DNA of 64,000 nt from JBJFCE01 sp964437825. GTDB taxonomy: Bacteria > Bacillota > Clostridia > Lachnospirales > Lachnospiraceae. The notes beneath the pieces are model-generated. The model ran no database searches. It was not told the DNA's origin and saw only the letters and a program-made list of their open reading frames with translations. The stretch covers positions 1 to 64,000 of the forward strand of contig CAYTIH010000007.1 of assembly GCA_964437825.1 (NCBI GenBank), in the 5' to 3' direction. Positions 25,414 through 34,668 of the stretch are shown here, one piece after another; the first letter of the stretch is position 1; each line of letters starts with the position of its first letter. Made by a program: the position numbers and the translations under genes.

Positions 25414-25926
25414 ATGATTAAAATAACTGGTGTAATTTTAATGGTCGGAGGAAGCACGGGAATGGGCTTTTGGATGTTTCTGAGGTTAAAGGAACGGATC
25501 AGATACATAGAGCAGATGATATGGCTGTTTTATTTCATGGAAAGCGAAATAAATTACCGAAAAAGTGAGTTTTCAGCGGTTTTCGAGCGGGCCGCGCAGC
25601 GAATGGATGAGCCGGTGAAATCCATACTCATGCGAACGGCAGAACGTCTAAAGCAGAGAGGAGCATGTTTTAGGGATATTTGGCATGAGGAAACAACAAA
25701 GCTCCGTATGCATTCGGATTTAAAAAAAGAAGATCTGGATTTGATTGACGAATTGGCATGCGAAGGATATCAGGATATCCAAATGCAGCTAACCCAAATT
25801 CGGATGATACGCGAAAAACTGGAGCATACCGAACAGCAATTGAAGGCGCAGCTGGCCGAAAAAGGAAAAATATATCTATGTGTAGGAGTACTGTCCGGTA
25901 TGGTTGTCAGTATTATCCTGATTTGA
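25414..25926 (+). CDS. spoIIIAB: Stage III sporulation protein AB
   Basis: 170 aa with an N-terminal membrane segment (IKITGVILMVGGSTGMGFWM) and a C-terminal hydrophobic end (CVGVLSGMVVSIILI); the part between is helical and soluble. Length and topology match SpoIIIAB, related to GspF-type secretion proteins. The ATG at 25414 gives the family start MIKITG; a GTG at 25396 is in frame. Confidence 0.93.
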   Translation: MIKITGVILMVGGSTGMGFWMFLRLKERIRYIEQMIWLFYFMESEINYRKSEFSAVFERAAQRMDEPVKSILMRTAERLKQRGACFRDIWHEETTKLRMHSDLKKEDLDLIDELACEGYQDIQMQLTQIRMIREKLEHTEQQLKAQLAEKGKIYLCVGVLSGMVVSIILI

Positions 25927-25933
25927 GGTGTTT

Positions 25934-26128
25934 ATGAATATCAATATTATTTTTAAAATTGCGGCTGTGGGAATATTGGTAACCATCTTGAGTCAGGTAT
26001 TAAAGCATAGCGGCAGGGATGAACATGCATTTCTGGTCAGTTTGGCAGGACTGATTCTGGTACTGAGCTGGATTATTCCGTATATTTATGAGTTGTTCCA
26101 GACAATACAGAATCTTTTTTCCATATGA
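25934..26128 (+). CDS. spoIIIAC: Stage III sporulation protein AC
   Basis: 64-residue membrane protein with two hydrophobic helices (IIFKIAAVGILVTILSQVL and FLVSLAGLILVLSWIIPYIY). GAGGTG precedes the ATG at 25934; a GTG at 25928 is in frame. Small size and position between AB and AD identify it. Its stop codon overlaps the possible AD start (ATGA). Confidence 0.92.
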   Translation: MNINIIFKIAAVGILVTILSQVLKHSGRDEHAFLVSLAGLILVLSWIIPYIYELFQTIQNLFSI

Positions 26129-26589
26129 CAATCAAATTATGCAATTTGCAGGAATTCCGGCAGAAAATGGCAAAATTTTCGAAAAAAGGGGTAAAAGATG
26201 ATATGGAACTTGCAAAGCTTGCGATGCTGGCTGTGACCGGCGTATTGATCGGTATTCAATTTAAAGGCTCAAAACAGGAATTTTCCGTCTATATAGGCTT
26301 CATGCTGTGTATATTGATTCTTTCTGCAGGGCTTCAGAAAATGGGGGTCGTACTGGAATACTTTGAATCCATGCAGGCGCTGTTTTCGGGAAATTATAAT
26401 TATCTGGGGATCTTACTTAAGGTAATCGGAATTACATATTTGTGTGAATTTGCTTCCGGAATATGTAAGGATGCAGGATATCAGGCGGTTGCAGGACAAA
26501 TTGAAGTATTTGGAAAGCTTTCCGTGCTTTTATCAGGAATGCCGATCATTCTGGCAGTGATACAAACCATTCAGGAATTTTCCTTATAA
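26125..26589 (+). CDS. spoIIIAD: Stage III sporulation protein AD
   Basis: Membrane protein with about four helices. Recognised by IKGSK/QEFSVYIGFMLCILIL-type segments and by YLGILLKVIGITYLCEFASGICKDAGYQAVAGQIE, closely resembling the TILKIIGIAYIAEF region of B. subtilis SpoIIIAD. The start is uncertain: ATG 26125 overlaps the AC stop (ATGA) and gives 154 aa with a basic extension; ATG 26203 (MELAKLAML) gives 128 aa, the usual family length, with AAGGGG upstream. Confidence 0.92.
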   Translation: MTIKLCNLQEFRQKMAKFSKKGVKDDMELAKLAMLAVTGVLIGIQFKGSKQEFSVYIGFMLCILILSAGLQKMGVVLEYFESMQALFSGNYNYLGILLKVIGITYLCEFASGICKDAGYQAVAGQIEVFGKLSVLLSGMPIILAVIQTIQEFSL

Positions 26590-26603
26590 AGGAGTGGCAG
26601 AAT

Positions 26604-27671
26604 ATGGGATATGATTTTGCATCGAGCAGTTTGGATGAACTGCATTTGGATCAGGTAACGGAACAGATGAATGGATTATTTGAATATCAGACACCTTCAT
26701 TACATGATATTGTAATAAATGCATTACAAGGAAATAATGCGGACACCGTAAACCAGGTGATTTTATATGTGAAAGCTTCTTTATTTTCCGAAATGGGCGA
26801 TTTTAAAACGATTTTTTCATCAATTCTGATTTTGGGGCTTTTGTCGGCTGTGTTTACGGAATTCGGCAAGCTGTTTGAAAACCGGCAGATCGCAGATTTG
26901 AGCTATTATATGATTTATCTGATGATGGTCATTCTTTTGCTGCAGGTTATGGAGCAGGGAATTTTCGTTGCAACGCAGACGCTGGAATCCATATCGGATT
27001 TCTCGAAAATACTCATTCCGACGTATTGTCTTTCGGTGGGACTGGCTTCGGGGGAAACAACGGCAATTACCTTTTATGAGGTGTCACTTCTGATTATTTT
27101 TGTAATAGAAAAATTGCTGCTGATTCTGGTGATTCCTTTTGTTTATGCTTATGCGTTCCTTGCAGCAATGAACGGAATCGGACCGGACGGAAGGATGGAT
27201 GGGATGATCCGGCTGCTTGGAAAAGGAGTCGGAATGATGCTGAAACTGATTTTGACGCTGATATCCTGCTTTGGCATTATTCAGGCAATGATAACACCTG
27301 TTATCGACAGCGTAAAATCCAATTCCTTACAGAAGCTGGTTGCAGCGATTCCGGGAATCGGAGGTTATATCAATACGGCGACCGAGGTTGTGTATGGCTC
27401 GGCTGTGTTGGTGAAAAATGCCGTGGGAATCGGAGGCATCATATTGCTTGTAATCCTTTGTGCAGCGCCTATCGTGAAGCTTGCAGTCATTACCGTCTCG
27501 CTAAAGCTGGCAGGAGCGATTACAGGAATTGCTGCAGATCACAGAATGAACCGGTGTATTGAGCAGGTGGCTGAGGGAAGCGGTATGCTGCTTCGGACCG
27601 CGGTAACGGCTATGGCGCTTTTTATTATAACAATCGCAGTGGTGGCGGTAACGACGAACAGGGGATTTTGA
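26604..27671 (+). CDS. spoIIIAE: Stage III sporulation protein AE
   Basis: 355-aa polytopic membrane protein, the largest membrane part of the SpoIIIA channel. At least seven hydrophobic segments are seen from about residue 75 onward (ILILGLLSAVFTEFG, MIYLMMVILLLQVM, LIIFVIEKLLLILVIPFVYAY and others). The N terminus is soluble. AAGGAG precedes the ATG. Position between AD and AF confirms the call. Confidence 0.94.
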   Translation: MGYDFASSSLDELHLDQVTEQMNGLFEYQTPSLHDIVINALQGNNADTVNQVILYVKASLFSEMGDFKTIFSSILILGLLSAVFTEFGKLFENRQIADLSYYMIYLMMVILLLQVMEQGIFVATQTLESISDFSKILIPTYCLSVGLASGETTAITFYEVSLLIIFVIEKLLLILVIPFVYAYAFLAAMNGIGPDGRMDGMIRLLGKGVGMMLKLILTLISCFGIIQAMITPVIDSVKSNSLQKLVAAIPGIGGYINTATEVVYGSAVLVKNAVGIGGIILLVILCAAPIVKLAVITVSLKLAGAITGIAADHRMNRCIEQVAEGSGMLLRTAVTAMALFIITIAVVAVTTNRGF

Positions 27672-27672
27672 T

Positions 27673-28335
27673 ATGCTTGAAATAATTAAAAGAACAGGCG
27701 TTTTTTTAATAATCGCAGAAACACTTTATCAATTTGTGCAGGAAAATCGCTATGCAAGATACGTCAGATTATTGATCAGAATTATGACACTGGCGATTCT
27801 GATTGTTCCGATTCTGGAATTTTTCAAAAGCGGAAGCAGTGATTCCTTTTTTGGGCATTTGACTGCATTAGAGTCCGAATTTGAAAGGCTTCTTTCGCAG
27901 GATGAGGTGCTTTATATGGAGGATGAGAAAGCCTCGCAGGAGGTCATGCTGCAATATGATGATGAAATGTCAGGTATGGTTACCTCAGAGACAGAATCAT
28001 ATATTAAATCAATATGTAATAATTGTGCCTTGGAATATGGGTACAAAATAATGACAGTATCGTTTCATGAAGAAAGAATATTGTTTGACGTACAACCCTA
28101 TGGCGGAAATCCGAATGAGTCCGAACTCGGCAGCGGGGCGGAGGCAGAAGGCCGGATCGAGGATATTGATGAGATCCGAATAGAAATAGACGAAGGAGAG
28201 GAGCAAACGCAAAAGCAGCTGCAGGCAGGAAATGCTTTTGAGACAGAGGATGCAGGAACATTAAAACGGGTATTTGCGGAGCTTTTAAGCATCAGTGATA
28301 CAAAGATCGAGGTGATCATCCATGAAGGAGCTTAA
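27673..28335 (+). CDS. spoIIIAF: Stage III sporulation protein AF
   Basis: 220 aa: two N-terminal membrane helices (about 8-22 and 32-50, MTLAILIVPILEFFKSGS) then a soluble acidic domain. The starting ATG lies one base after the AE stop and the end overlaps AG by 14 bases, so translation is coupled throughout. Confidence 0.92.
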   Translation: MLEIIKRTGVFLIIAETLYQFVQENRYARYVRLLIRIMTLAILIVPILEFFKSGSSDSFFGHLTALESEFERLLSQDEVLYMEDEKASQEVMLQYDDEMSGMVTSETESYIKSICNNCALEYGYKIMTVSFHEERILFDVQPYGGNPNESELGSGAEAEGRIEDIDEIRIEIDEGEEQTQKQLQAGNAFETEDAGTLKRVFAELLSISDTKIEVIIHEGA

Positions 28336-28942
28336 AGAAAAAATCATAAGGCTATGGAAGAGTCAGAAATTCGGAAAGGACAGCTTTCTGATTATGATAC
28401 TGGGAGGTCTGCTTCTGTTGGTCATTGCATGGCCGGTAGAAAAAAAGGAAAGTTCTAAGGAGGGATCAACTCAGTCCGGATTAATGGTCTCATCAAGTGA
28501 TACAATGAATTTGTCACAGGGACCGGAGGCACAGAATCTTTCAGCATATGCACAATCCATGGAAGAAAGACTGACTGTGATATTGGAATCCATGGAGGGC
28601 GTCGGAAAGGTGGAGGTGATGATTACATATGCTTCTTCCTATGAAATGGTACCGCTGCAGGAGGTCAGCAGCAGCACTCACGCTACGTCCGAAACAGACA
28701 GTAACGGGGGCAGCAGAACCATACAGGAGGAAAGCTTAAGTCAGGAAACGGTTTATACTGTGGATGAGCATGGAAATCAGGTGCCATATGTCATTGGCAC
28801 AAGGGAGCCGGAAATCATCGGCGTGGCAGTCAGTGCACAGGGAGGTGCAAGTTCGGTAATTCAAAAGAATATAACAGATGTAATCCAGTCATTATTCAGA
28901 ATAGAAGCGAATAGAATAATTGTAACCAGAATGAAATCTTAA
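28322..28942 (+). CDS. spoIIIAG: Stage III sporulation protein AG
   Basis: 206 aa with one membrane helix (SFLIMILGGLLLLVIAWPV, about 21-39) and an extracytoplasmic ring-building-motif domain (LTVILESMEGVGKVEVMITYASS). In B. subtilis AG forms a large ring in the intermembrane space. A Ser/Thr-rich loop interrupts the domain (about 110-140), as in other SpoIIIAG proteins. Confidence 0.94.
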   Translation: MKELKEKIIRLWKSQKFGKDSFLIMILGGLLLLVIAWPVEKKESSKEGSTQSGLMVSSSDTMNLSQGPEAQNLSAYAQSMEERLTVILESMEGVGKVEVMITYASSYEMVPLQEVSSSTHATSETDSNGGSRTIQEESLSQETVYTVDEHGNQVPYVIGTREPEIIGVAVSAQGGASSVIQKNITDVIQSLFRIEANRIIVTRMKS

Positions 28943-28960
28943 CAGAAAAGAGGTAAACAC

Positions 28961-29779
28961 TTGAAAAAAATACTGAAACGCAACCAGGTCATGATTACAG
29001 CGCTGGCGCTGATGATCGTGATAGCAGGATATCTTCACTTTACGGGAAGCCAGGTGAATAAAGATGATCTGATCACGAATGATACGAATGCGGTGGAAAC
29101 TTCCTCCGTTAGTGTGGACGGATTTGTGGATTATGATGTGGATACCGGTGAAGAATTAACTGCAGCGGATCTTTCCGATATTTCGCAGGAGGATCTGGAA
29201 TTCGAGATGCTGAGCACGGATATCGAGAGTCTGGATTCTGACTATGTGCAGGCGGACAGCGGATATGTGGATGAATTGAATGAAGTCGCCGCTGATTTCA
29301 TGGATGAAGAAACGGCGGAAACGATTTCGGAGGATTCCGTTGTTTCCGATGAGCTTGCGGCAAATGAAGGAAGTACGGTTACTGAGGTTCCGGGTGAGGC
29401 GGTATATACTTCAACATCGGTGGTAACCTCACTTTCTGCAGCAAAGCTGCAAAAGGAGCAGACCCGTGCCAAAAATAAGGAAACACTGCTTGAAATTATT
29501 GACAATGTGAATATTTCGGATGAGCAGAAGCAGGAAGCGATTGACTGTATGATCGCCGCAACAGAGATTGCGGAAAAGGAATCAGCGGCGGAGATTTTGC
29601 TGGAGGCCAAGGGCTATACGGATGCAGTTGTAAGCATCACGGGAACGGAAGTGGATGTTCTGGTTTATGCAACGAGTCTGACTGATGTTCAGTGCGCACA
29701 GATTGAGGATATTGTAAAGCGGAAAACCGGTATTGACGCTGCAAGCATTATCATTACACCGGTTGCACCTGTGCAATAG
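28961..29779 (+). CDS. spoIIIAH: Stage III sporulation protein AH
   Basis: 272 aa: a single N-terminal membrane helix (QVMITALALMIVIAGYLHF) then an extracytoplasmic region. An acidic linker (about 35-140) is followed by the ring-building domain that pairs with forespore SpoIIQ in B. subtilis (KETLLEIIDNVNISDEQKQEA). The start is TTG at 28961 with AAAGAGGT upstream. It is the last gene of the operon. Confidence 0.93.
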   Translation: MKKILKRNQVMITALALMIVIAGYLHFTGSQVNKDDLITNDTNAVETSSVSVDGFVDYDVDTGEELTAADLSDISQEDLEFEMLSTDIESLDSDYVQADSGYVDELNEVAADFMDEETAETISEDSVVSDELAANEGSTVTEVPGEAVYTSTSVVTSLSAAKLQKEQTRAKNKETLLEIIDNVNISDEQKQEAIDCMIAATEIAEKESAAEILLEAKGYTDAVVSITGTEVDVLVYATSLTDVQCAQIEDIVKRKTGIDAASIIITPVAPVQ

Positions 29780-29837
29780 CCATAACACGCAAAATATGTT
29801 ATACTACCATATAACTGATAATGACGAGAGAGAAGGC

Positions 29838-31010
29838 ATGAAGAAAATGAAGAGAGCTATTTTAATCGTACTTGACAGCTTTGGAATCGGAGAGATGGAG
29901 GATGCGGCGAGCTTTGGTGATGCAGGAACCAATACTTTAAAGTCCGTGGCCTCCAGCTCTTATTTTCATGTCCCCAATTTGACAAAAATGGGACTGTGTA
30001 ATTTGGATGGAGTTGATTTTCTGGAGGGCGTCAAACAGCCTGAAGGAAGAATCGCCAGAATGAAAGAAATGTCTAAGGGAAAGGATACGACAATCGGACA
30101 CTGGGAGATTGCCGGAGTCTGGTCCATGGAACCGCTTCCTACTTATCCGAATGGATTCCCTAAGGAGGTGCTTGACGAATTTTCAAGGCAGACGGGCAGG
30201 GGAGTTCTGTGCAATCAACCGTATTCAGGCACGGAAGTGATCAAAGATTATGGGGATGAGCATGTAAGAACAGGGAAACTGATTGTTTATACCTCCGCCG
30301 ACAGTGTATTTCAAATAGCGGCGCATGAATCGGTTGTGCCGGTGGAACAATTATATGAATATTGCAGGATTGCGAGGAAGATTCTGACCGGAAAGCATGG
30401 AGTCGGAAGAGTGATTGCAAGACCGTTTGTCGGCGGGAATGGTAATTATACGAGGACTCCGAGAAGGCATGATTTTTCTTTGGAGCCTCCGGAGGAGACC
30501 ATGCTGGACCGCCTGGAGAAGGCCGGAAAGGATGTCATCGGCATAGGCAAGATCAAGGATATCTTTGCGGGCAGGGGCATTACGCAGTATACGTATACAA
30601 CGGGAAATCCTGACGGAATCGAAAAAACACTGGAGTATATGGACAAAGATTTTGATGGACTTCTGTTTGTAAATCTGGTAGATTATGACATGCTGTACGG
30701 TCACAGAAATGATATAGACGGTTATGCAAAGGCGCTCACCTATTTCGATGAAAAGCTGCCTGATATTCTGGCTAAAATGCGGACTGATGATATCCTGATG
30801 ATTACGGCGGATCATGGATGCGATCCCGGATATACGGTCTCCACGGATCATTCCAGGGAGCATACTCCGTTTTTAATGTATGGAAAGAATGTAAAGCCGG
30901 AGAATCTCGGAACCAGGGAATCCTTCGCGGATATTGCAGCCACTGTATTGGATTATTTTGATCTGGAACCGGGAGCGCATGGAATATCCATGCTTCAAAA
31001 CAGCAGATGA
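29838..31010 (+). CDS. deoB: Phosphopentomutase
   Basis: Interconverts ribose/deoxyribose 1- and 5-phosphates for nucleoside salvage; alkaline-phosphatase superfamily with two metal ions. D13 in VLDSFGIGEM and the late ITADHGCDPGYTVSTDHSRE provide metal ligands. The 390-aa length is standard. The ATG at 29838 has AGAGAGAAGG upstream; a frame open further upstream (from 29733) has no support. TATACT at 29800-29805 may be a -10 box, with a poor -35. Confidence 0.96.
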   Translation: MKKMKRAILIVLDSFGIGEMEDAASFGDAGTNTLKSVASSSYFHVPNLTKMGLCNLDGVDFLEGVKQPEGRIARMKEMSKGKDTTIGHWEIAGVWSMEPLPTYPNGFPKEVLDEFSRQTGRGVLCNQPYSGTEVIKDYGDEHVRTGKLIVYTSADSVFQIAAHESVVPVEQLYEYCRIARKILTGKHGVGRVIARPFVGGNGNYTRTPRRHDFSLEPPEETMLDRLEKAGKDVIGIGKIKDIFAGRGITQYTYTTGNPDGIEKTLEYMDKDFDGLLFVNLVDYDMLYGHRNDIDGYAKALTYFDEKLPDILAKMRTDDILMITADHGCDPGYTVSTDHSREHTPFLMYGKNVKPENLGTRESFADIAATVLDYFDLEPGAHGISMLQNSR

Positions 31011-31108
31011 TATGTCATGAGCATGCACAAAGGAATGCATCCATTTTGCTTATAAAAACATTTTACAAAAAATGAGAAGTCGGACAGAACGGATTTTGGG
31101 AGGATACT

Positions 31109-32701
31109 ATGGCAGACTATACGAAGGAAATTAACAGAAGAAGGACATTTGCAATTATTTCCCATCCGGATGCGGGAAAGACAACGCTGACAGAGAAGTT
31201 TCTGTTATATGGAGGAGCAATCAATCTGGCAGGCAGCGTCAAGGGCAAGGCGACGGCGAGGCACGCGGTTTCTGACTGGATGGAGATTGAAAAAGAAAGA
31301 GGGATTTCTGTAACCTCCTCGGTGCTTCAGTTTCAGTATAACGGATATTGTATTAATATTCTGGATACGCCGGGGCATCAAGATTTCTCGGAGGATACCT
31401 ATAGAACTTTGATGGCAGCCGATTCCGCGGTCATGGTCATTGATGCCGGCAAGGGTGTTGAGGCGCAGACCAGGAAGCTGTTCAAGGTATGCGTCATGAG
31501 GAAAATTCCGATTTTCACTTTTATCAATAAAATGGACCGGGATGCAAATGATACGTTCGACCTTCTGGATGAAATAGAAAAGGAGCTGGGCATAGCTGTT
31601 TGTCCTGTCAACTGGCCCATCGGTTCGGGCAAGAATTTTAAGGGTGTTTATGACAGAGAAGAAAAATGTGTGATTACCTATTCCGATACCCAGAAAGGTA
31701 CGAAAGAAGGCGAGGCAACCAGAATTGCCTTATCGGATGAAAAAGCGCTTCTTGATCATATCGGCGGAGAGTTTAAGGAGCAGCTGGAAAGTGAAATAGA
31801 GCTGCTTGACGGAGCCAGCGCCGAATTTGATCTGGAGGAAGTGAGAAAGGGAAATCTGACTCCGATATTTTTCGGGTCTGCGCTGACCAACTTTGGCGTG
31901 GAAATCTTTTTGCAGCACTTTCTGGAAATGGCGACCTCGCCTCTGCCAAGAAAAGCGGACATCGGTCCAATTGATCCTGCAGAGCATGATTTTTCGGCGT
32001 TTGTATTCAAAATTCAGGCCAATATGAATAAGGCGCATCGGGATCGTATCGCTTTTATGAGAATCTGCTCCGGTAAATTTGATGCGAGCATGGAAGTAAA
32101 GCATGTGCAGGGCGGAAAGGTTATGAGACTGTCTCAGCCCCAGCAGATTATGGCGGATGAAAGAAAGATATTATCGGAGGCCTATGCAGGGGATATTATC
32201 GGTGTGTTTGATCCGGGGATTTTTTCGATCGGGGATACCATCTGTATGCCAAAGGAGCAGTTCTGTTATGAAGGAATTCCCACTTTTGCACCGGAGCATT
32301 TTGCAAGAGTAAGGCAGCTTGATACGATGAAGCGCAAGCAGTTTGTAAAAGGAATTACACAGATTGCCCAGGAAGGTGCGATTCAGATCTTCCAGGAGTT
32401 TAATACGGGGATGGAGGAAATTATTGTCGGTGTAGTAGGTGTATTGCAGTTTGATGTATTAAAATATCGTTTGGAAAATGAATACAATGTGGAAATCCGT
32501 CTGGAGAATCTGCCCTATGAGCATATCCGCTGGATTGAAAATACGGATATAGATTTAAAGAATCTGACAGGTACCTCAGACATGAAGAAAATTAAGGATC
32601 TAAAGGACAGGCCCCTTTTATTGTTTGTCAATGAATGGAGTATCGGCATGACCATGGAGCGCAATCAGGGGCTTATATTATCGGAATTCGGACGTAATTA
32701 A
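31109..32701 (+). CDS. prfC: Peptide chain release factor 3
   Basis: GTPase that recycles RF1/RF2 from the ribosome after termination. 530 aa. G1 is SHPDAGKTT (about 18-26), G3 DTPGHQDFSEDTYRT, G4 NKMDRDA. RF3-specific regions follow (AIQIFQEFNTGMEEIIVGVVG). Domain order and length match RF3 rather than EF-G. GGGAGG precedes the ATG. Confidence 0.97.
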   Translation: MADYTKEINRRRTFAIISHPDAGKTTLTEKFLLYGGAINLAGSVKGKATARHAVSDWMEIEKERGISVTSSVLQFQYNGYCINILDTPGHQDFSEDTYRTLMAADSAVMVIDAGKGVEAQTRKLFKVCVMRKIPIFTFINKMDRDANDTFDLLDEIEKELGIAVCPVNWPIGSGKNFKGVYDREEKCVITYSDTQKGTKEGEATRIALSDEKALLDHIGGEFKEQLESEIELLDGASAEFDLEEVRKGNLTPIFFGSALTNFGVEIFLQHFLEMATSPLPRKADIGPIDPAEHDFSAFVFKIQANMNKAHRDRIAFMRICSGKFDASMEVKHVQGGKVMRLSQPQQIMADERKILSEAYAGDIIGVFDPGIFSIGDTICMPKEQFCYEGIPTFAPEHFARVRQLDTMKRKQFVKGITQIAQEGAIQIFQEFNTGMEEIIVGVVGVLQFDVLKYRLENEYNVEIRLENLPYEHIRWIENTDIDLKNLTGTSDMKKIKDLKDRPLLLFVNEWSIGMTMERNQGLILSEFGRN

Positions 32702-32713
32702 GGGGAAATTACT

Positions 32714-34066
32714 ATGAAAAAGGGACGAGCCCTGTTAAGCTTGCTGATGCTTTGTTTTTATGTTTCTGTTATGGGATGCGGCGCACCGGAGGAATTGTCA
32801 AAGCTGTTTGTGCCGGAGCCGGAGTCTGAGAACGAAGCAGGCGCAGGCAGCGCTGATATCGGAGATGCAGGCAGCTATTCGCAAGGACAATCCTATGATG
32901 TGGTAGAAAAACAGGCTGTGGAGGATTCTGCAGGGGCTGCGGTGCAGTATGAGGAAACCGTTACAAGGCTTTGCCGGGAAATTCAGGGACTGACACAGCA
33001 GGAATTGGAAGCCTGGGAGCAATTGGGAATGAACGATCAGTCTGTGGAGGCCCTGCAAAAATCACAGAGCGGCCTGTATTATTATGAGGCGCTGGATGAG
33101 CGGCAGCAGCTGTTATATGCCGAAATATTAATGATTCTGAACGGAGTCTGCGCAGATATTATCATATCGGATACGGATGAGGATCGGATTGATACGGTAT
33201 TTCAGGCTGTTCTGGCGGATCATCCGGAAATTTTCTATGTAACGGGGTATACTTATACAAAGCATATTCTTAATGACGCGGTACAGAGAATCGGCTTTTC
33301 GGGGACTTATACCATGGGAAGTTCCGAGGTGGAAGCGATGCGGCTTCGAATCAGCGATTATGCACAGCAGTGCATGGAGGGGCTTCCTTCCGGGGATGAT
33401 TATGACAGGATCAAATATTTATATGAATATATCATAGAGCGTACGGATTATGTACTGGATGCGCCTGAAAACCAGAATATTCTGTCCGTGCTTTTATATG
33501 GGCAGTCGGTATGTCAGGGATATGCCAAGGCCTTTGAATATCTGTGCAGATATTGCGGATTGGAGGCAACGCTTGTGACCGGTGCAATCAGGGAATCCGG
33601 ATTTGGACATGCCTGGAATTTGGTTCAATCCGACGGGGCATACTATTATGTGGACGTTACCTGGGGGGATGCCTCATACGCCTCCGGAAGCGGTCTGACT
33701 ACGCAGCAGATTCCAAGCGTCAATTACGATTATCTGTGCATCACGACGGACCAGCTTTGTATAACCCATGAAATCAATACCGTCGTACCCATGCCTGTCT
33801 GCAATTCCATGGAGGACAATTATTATGTCAGGGAAAACGCTTATTTCACCGTTTTGGATGAAGAAGCGCTTACGGAGTTTATGGAAAGCTGCGACTTAGA
33901 GCAGGAGGATTATGTTTCCTTCAAATGTGCATCCGATGAGGTTTTTGAACAATATTATGAGTATCTGGTTACGGATCAGAATATTTTCCGTTATCTGAAT
34001 TCGGACGCAGGAATCTCCTATTCCGTAAACGAGGATACCGATACGTTAAGCTTTTGGATTCCGTAA
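32714..34066 (+). CDS. Transglutaminase-like lipoprotein
   Basis: 450 aa. A lipoprotein signal with lipobox VMGC (Cys 22) anchors it outside the membrane. A Glu/Ser-rich spacer follows. The transglutaminase-like (papain-fold) core has the full triad: C267 in SVCQGYAKAFE, H299 in GHAWNLV and D314 in YVDVTWGD. The substrate is unknown; such proteins are often proteases or structural wall factors rather than true transglutaminases. It starts 12 bases after prfC, so it may be co-transcribed, but no functional link is evident. Confidence 0.85.
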   Translation: MKKGRALLSLLMLCFYVSVMGCGAPEELSKLFVPEPESENEAGAGSADIGDAGSYSQGQSYDVVEKQAVEDSAGAAVQYEETVTRLCREIQGLTQQELEAWEQLGMNDQSVEALQKSQSGLYYYEALDERQQLLYAEILMILNGVCADIIISDTDEDRIDTVFQAVLADHPEIFYVTGYTYTKHILNDAVQRIGFSGTYTMGSSEVEAMRLRISDYAQQCMEGLPSGDDYDRIKYLYEYIIERTDYVLDAPENQNILSVLLYGQSVCQGYAKAFEYLCRYCGLEATLVTGAIRESGFGHAWNLVQSDGAYYYVDVTWGDASYASGSGLTTQQIPSVNYDYLCITTDQLCITHEINTVVPMPVCNSMEDNYYVRENAYFTVLDEEALTEFMESCDLEQEDYVSFKCASDEVFEQYYEYLVTDQNIFRYLNSDAGISYSVNEDTDTLSFWIP

Positions 34067-34114
34067 CCGGAATAAAAATACAAAAAAGACAGTCGTATGA
34101 AAAAGAATTAACAC

Positions 34115-34143
34115 TATACAGATTTTGTGAATTTTGGTATAAT
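34115..34143 (+). promoter_or_regulatory. Extended -10 promoter for the Asp23-nusB unit
   Basis: TATACA (34115-34120), a 17-bp spacer and TGG-TATAAT (TATAAT at 34138-34143). Confidence 0.65.
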
Positions 34144-34199
34144 CATCCATAGCAGCACCGAAAAAAAGAAAGAGATACGCCTAAAGGGAGGTTTATCAT

Positions 34200-34586
34200 A
34201 TGGAAAAAGATATGGAAAAAGGGACCTATGTATTACAAGACGACAATAAGATGGGAACGGTAAAAATTGCAGATGATGTGGTTGCAATGATTGCGAGCCT
34301 TGCAGCGGCCGAGGTGGACGGCGTTTCTTCCATGGTCGGAAATGTAACCAATGAATTAATGAGCAAGGTTGGCGTAAAGAATCTGACCAAGGGTGTGAGG
34401 GTGGACGTATTTGAGAAAGAAGTACGTTGTGATATCGCCGTAACTCTGGAATACGGCTATAATATTCCCACAACCTGTCAGAAGGTACAGGAAAAGGTAA
34501 AGGCTGCAATTGAAAACATGACAGGACTTGAGGTTACAGATGTTAATATCCGAATTGCCGGCGTGAATATGCAGAAGGGTAAATAA
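34200..34586 (+). CDS. Asp23/Gls24 family protein (YqhY-like)
   Basis: 128 aa. Family blocks: GTVKIADDVVAMIASLAAAEVDGV at the start, VRVDVFEKEVRCDIAVTLEYGYNIP in the middle and AAIENMTGLEVTDVNIRIAGV at the end. Members are often called alkaline-shock or envelope-stress proteins; in B. subtilis YqhY affects acetyl-CoA carboxylase. Here it directly precedes nusB as in B. subtilis, without accBC upstream. GGGAGG precedes the ATG. Confidence 0.93.
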   Translation: MEKDMEKGTYVLQDDNKMGTVKIADDVVAMIASLAAAEVDGVSSMVGNVTNELMSKVGVKNLTKGVRVDVFEKEVRCDIAVTLEYGYNIPTTCQKVQEKVKAAIENMTGLEVTDVNIRIAGVNMQKGK

Positions 34587-34602
34587 AAGAGCAGATGAGC
34601 AG

Positions 34603-34649
34603 AACTCATAAAAGAAGAGGCACGCACTGTTGCGTGTCTCTTATGAGTT
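34603..34649 (+). promoter_or_regulatory. Strong intercistronic hairpin before nusB
   Basis: AGAGGCACGCA/TGCGTGTCTCT (11 bp, one G-U) around CTGT, plus an outer AACTCATA/TATGAGTT (8 bp) across a 5-nt bulge. No T tract follows, so it is probably an RNA-processing or stability element rather than a terminator. Confidence 0.75.
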
Positions 34650-34668
34650 AGACGAGGAATAACATAAT

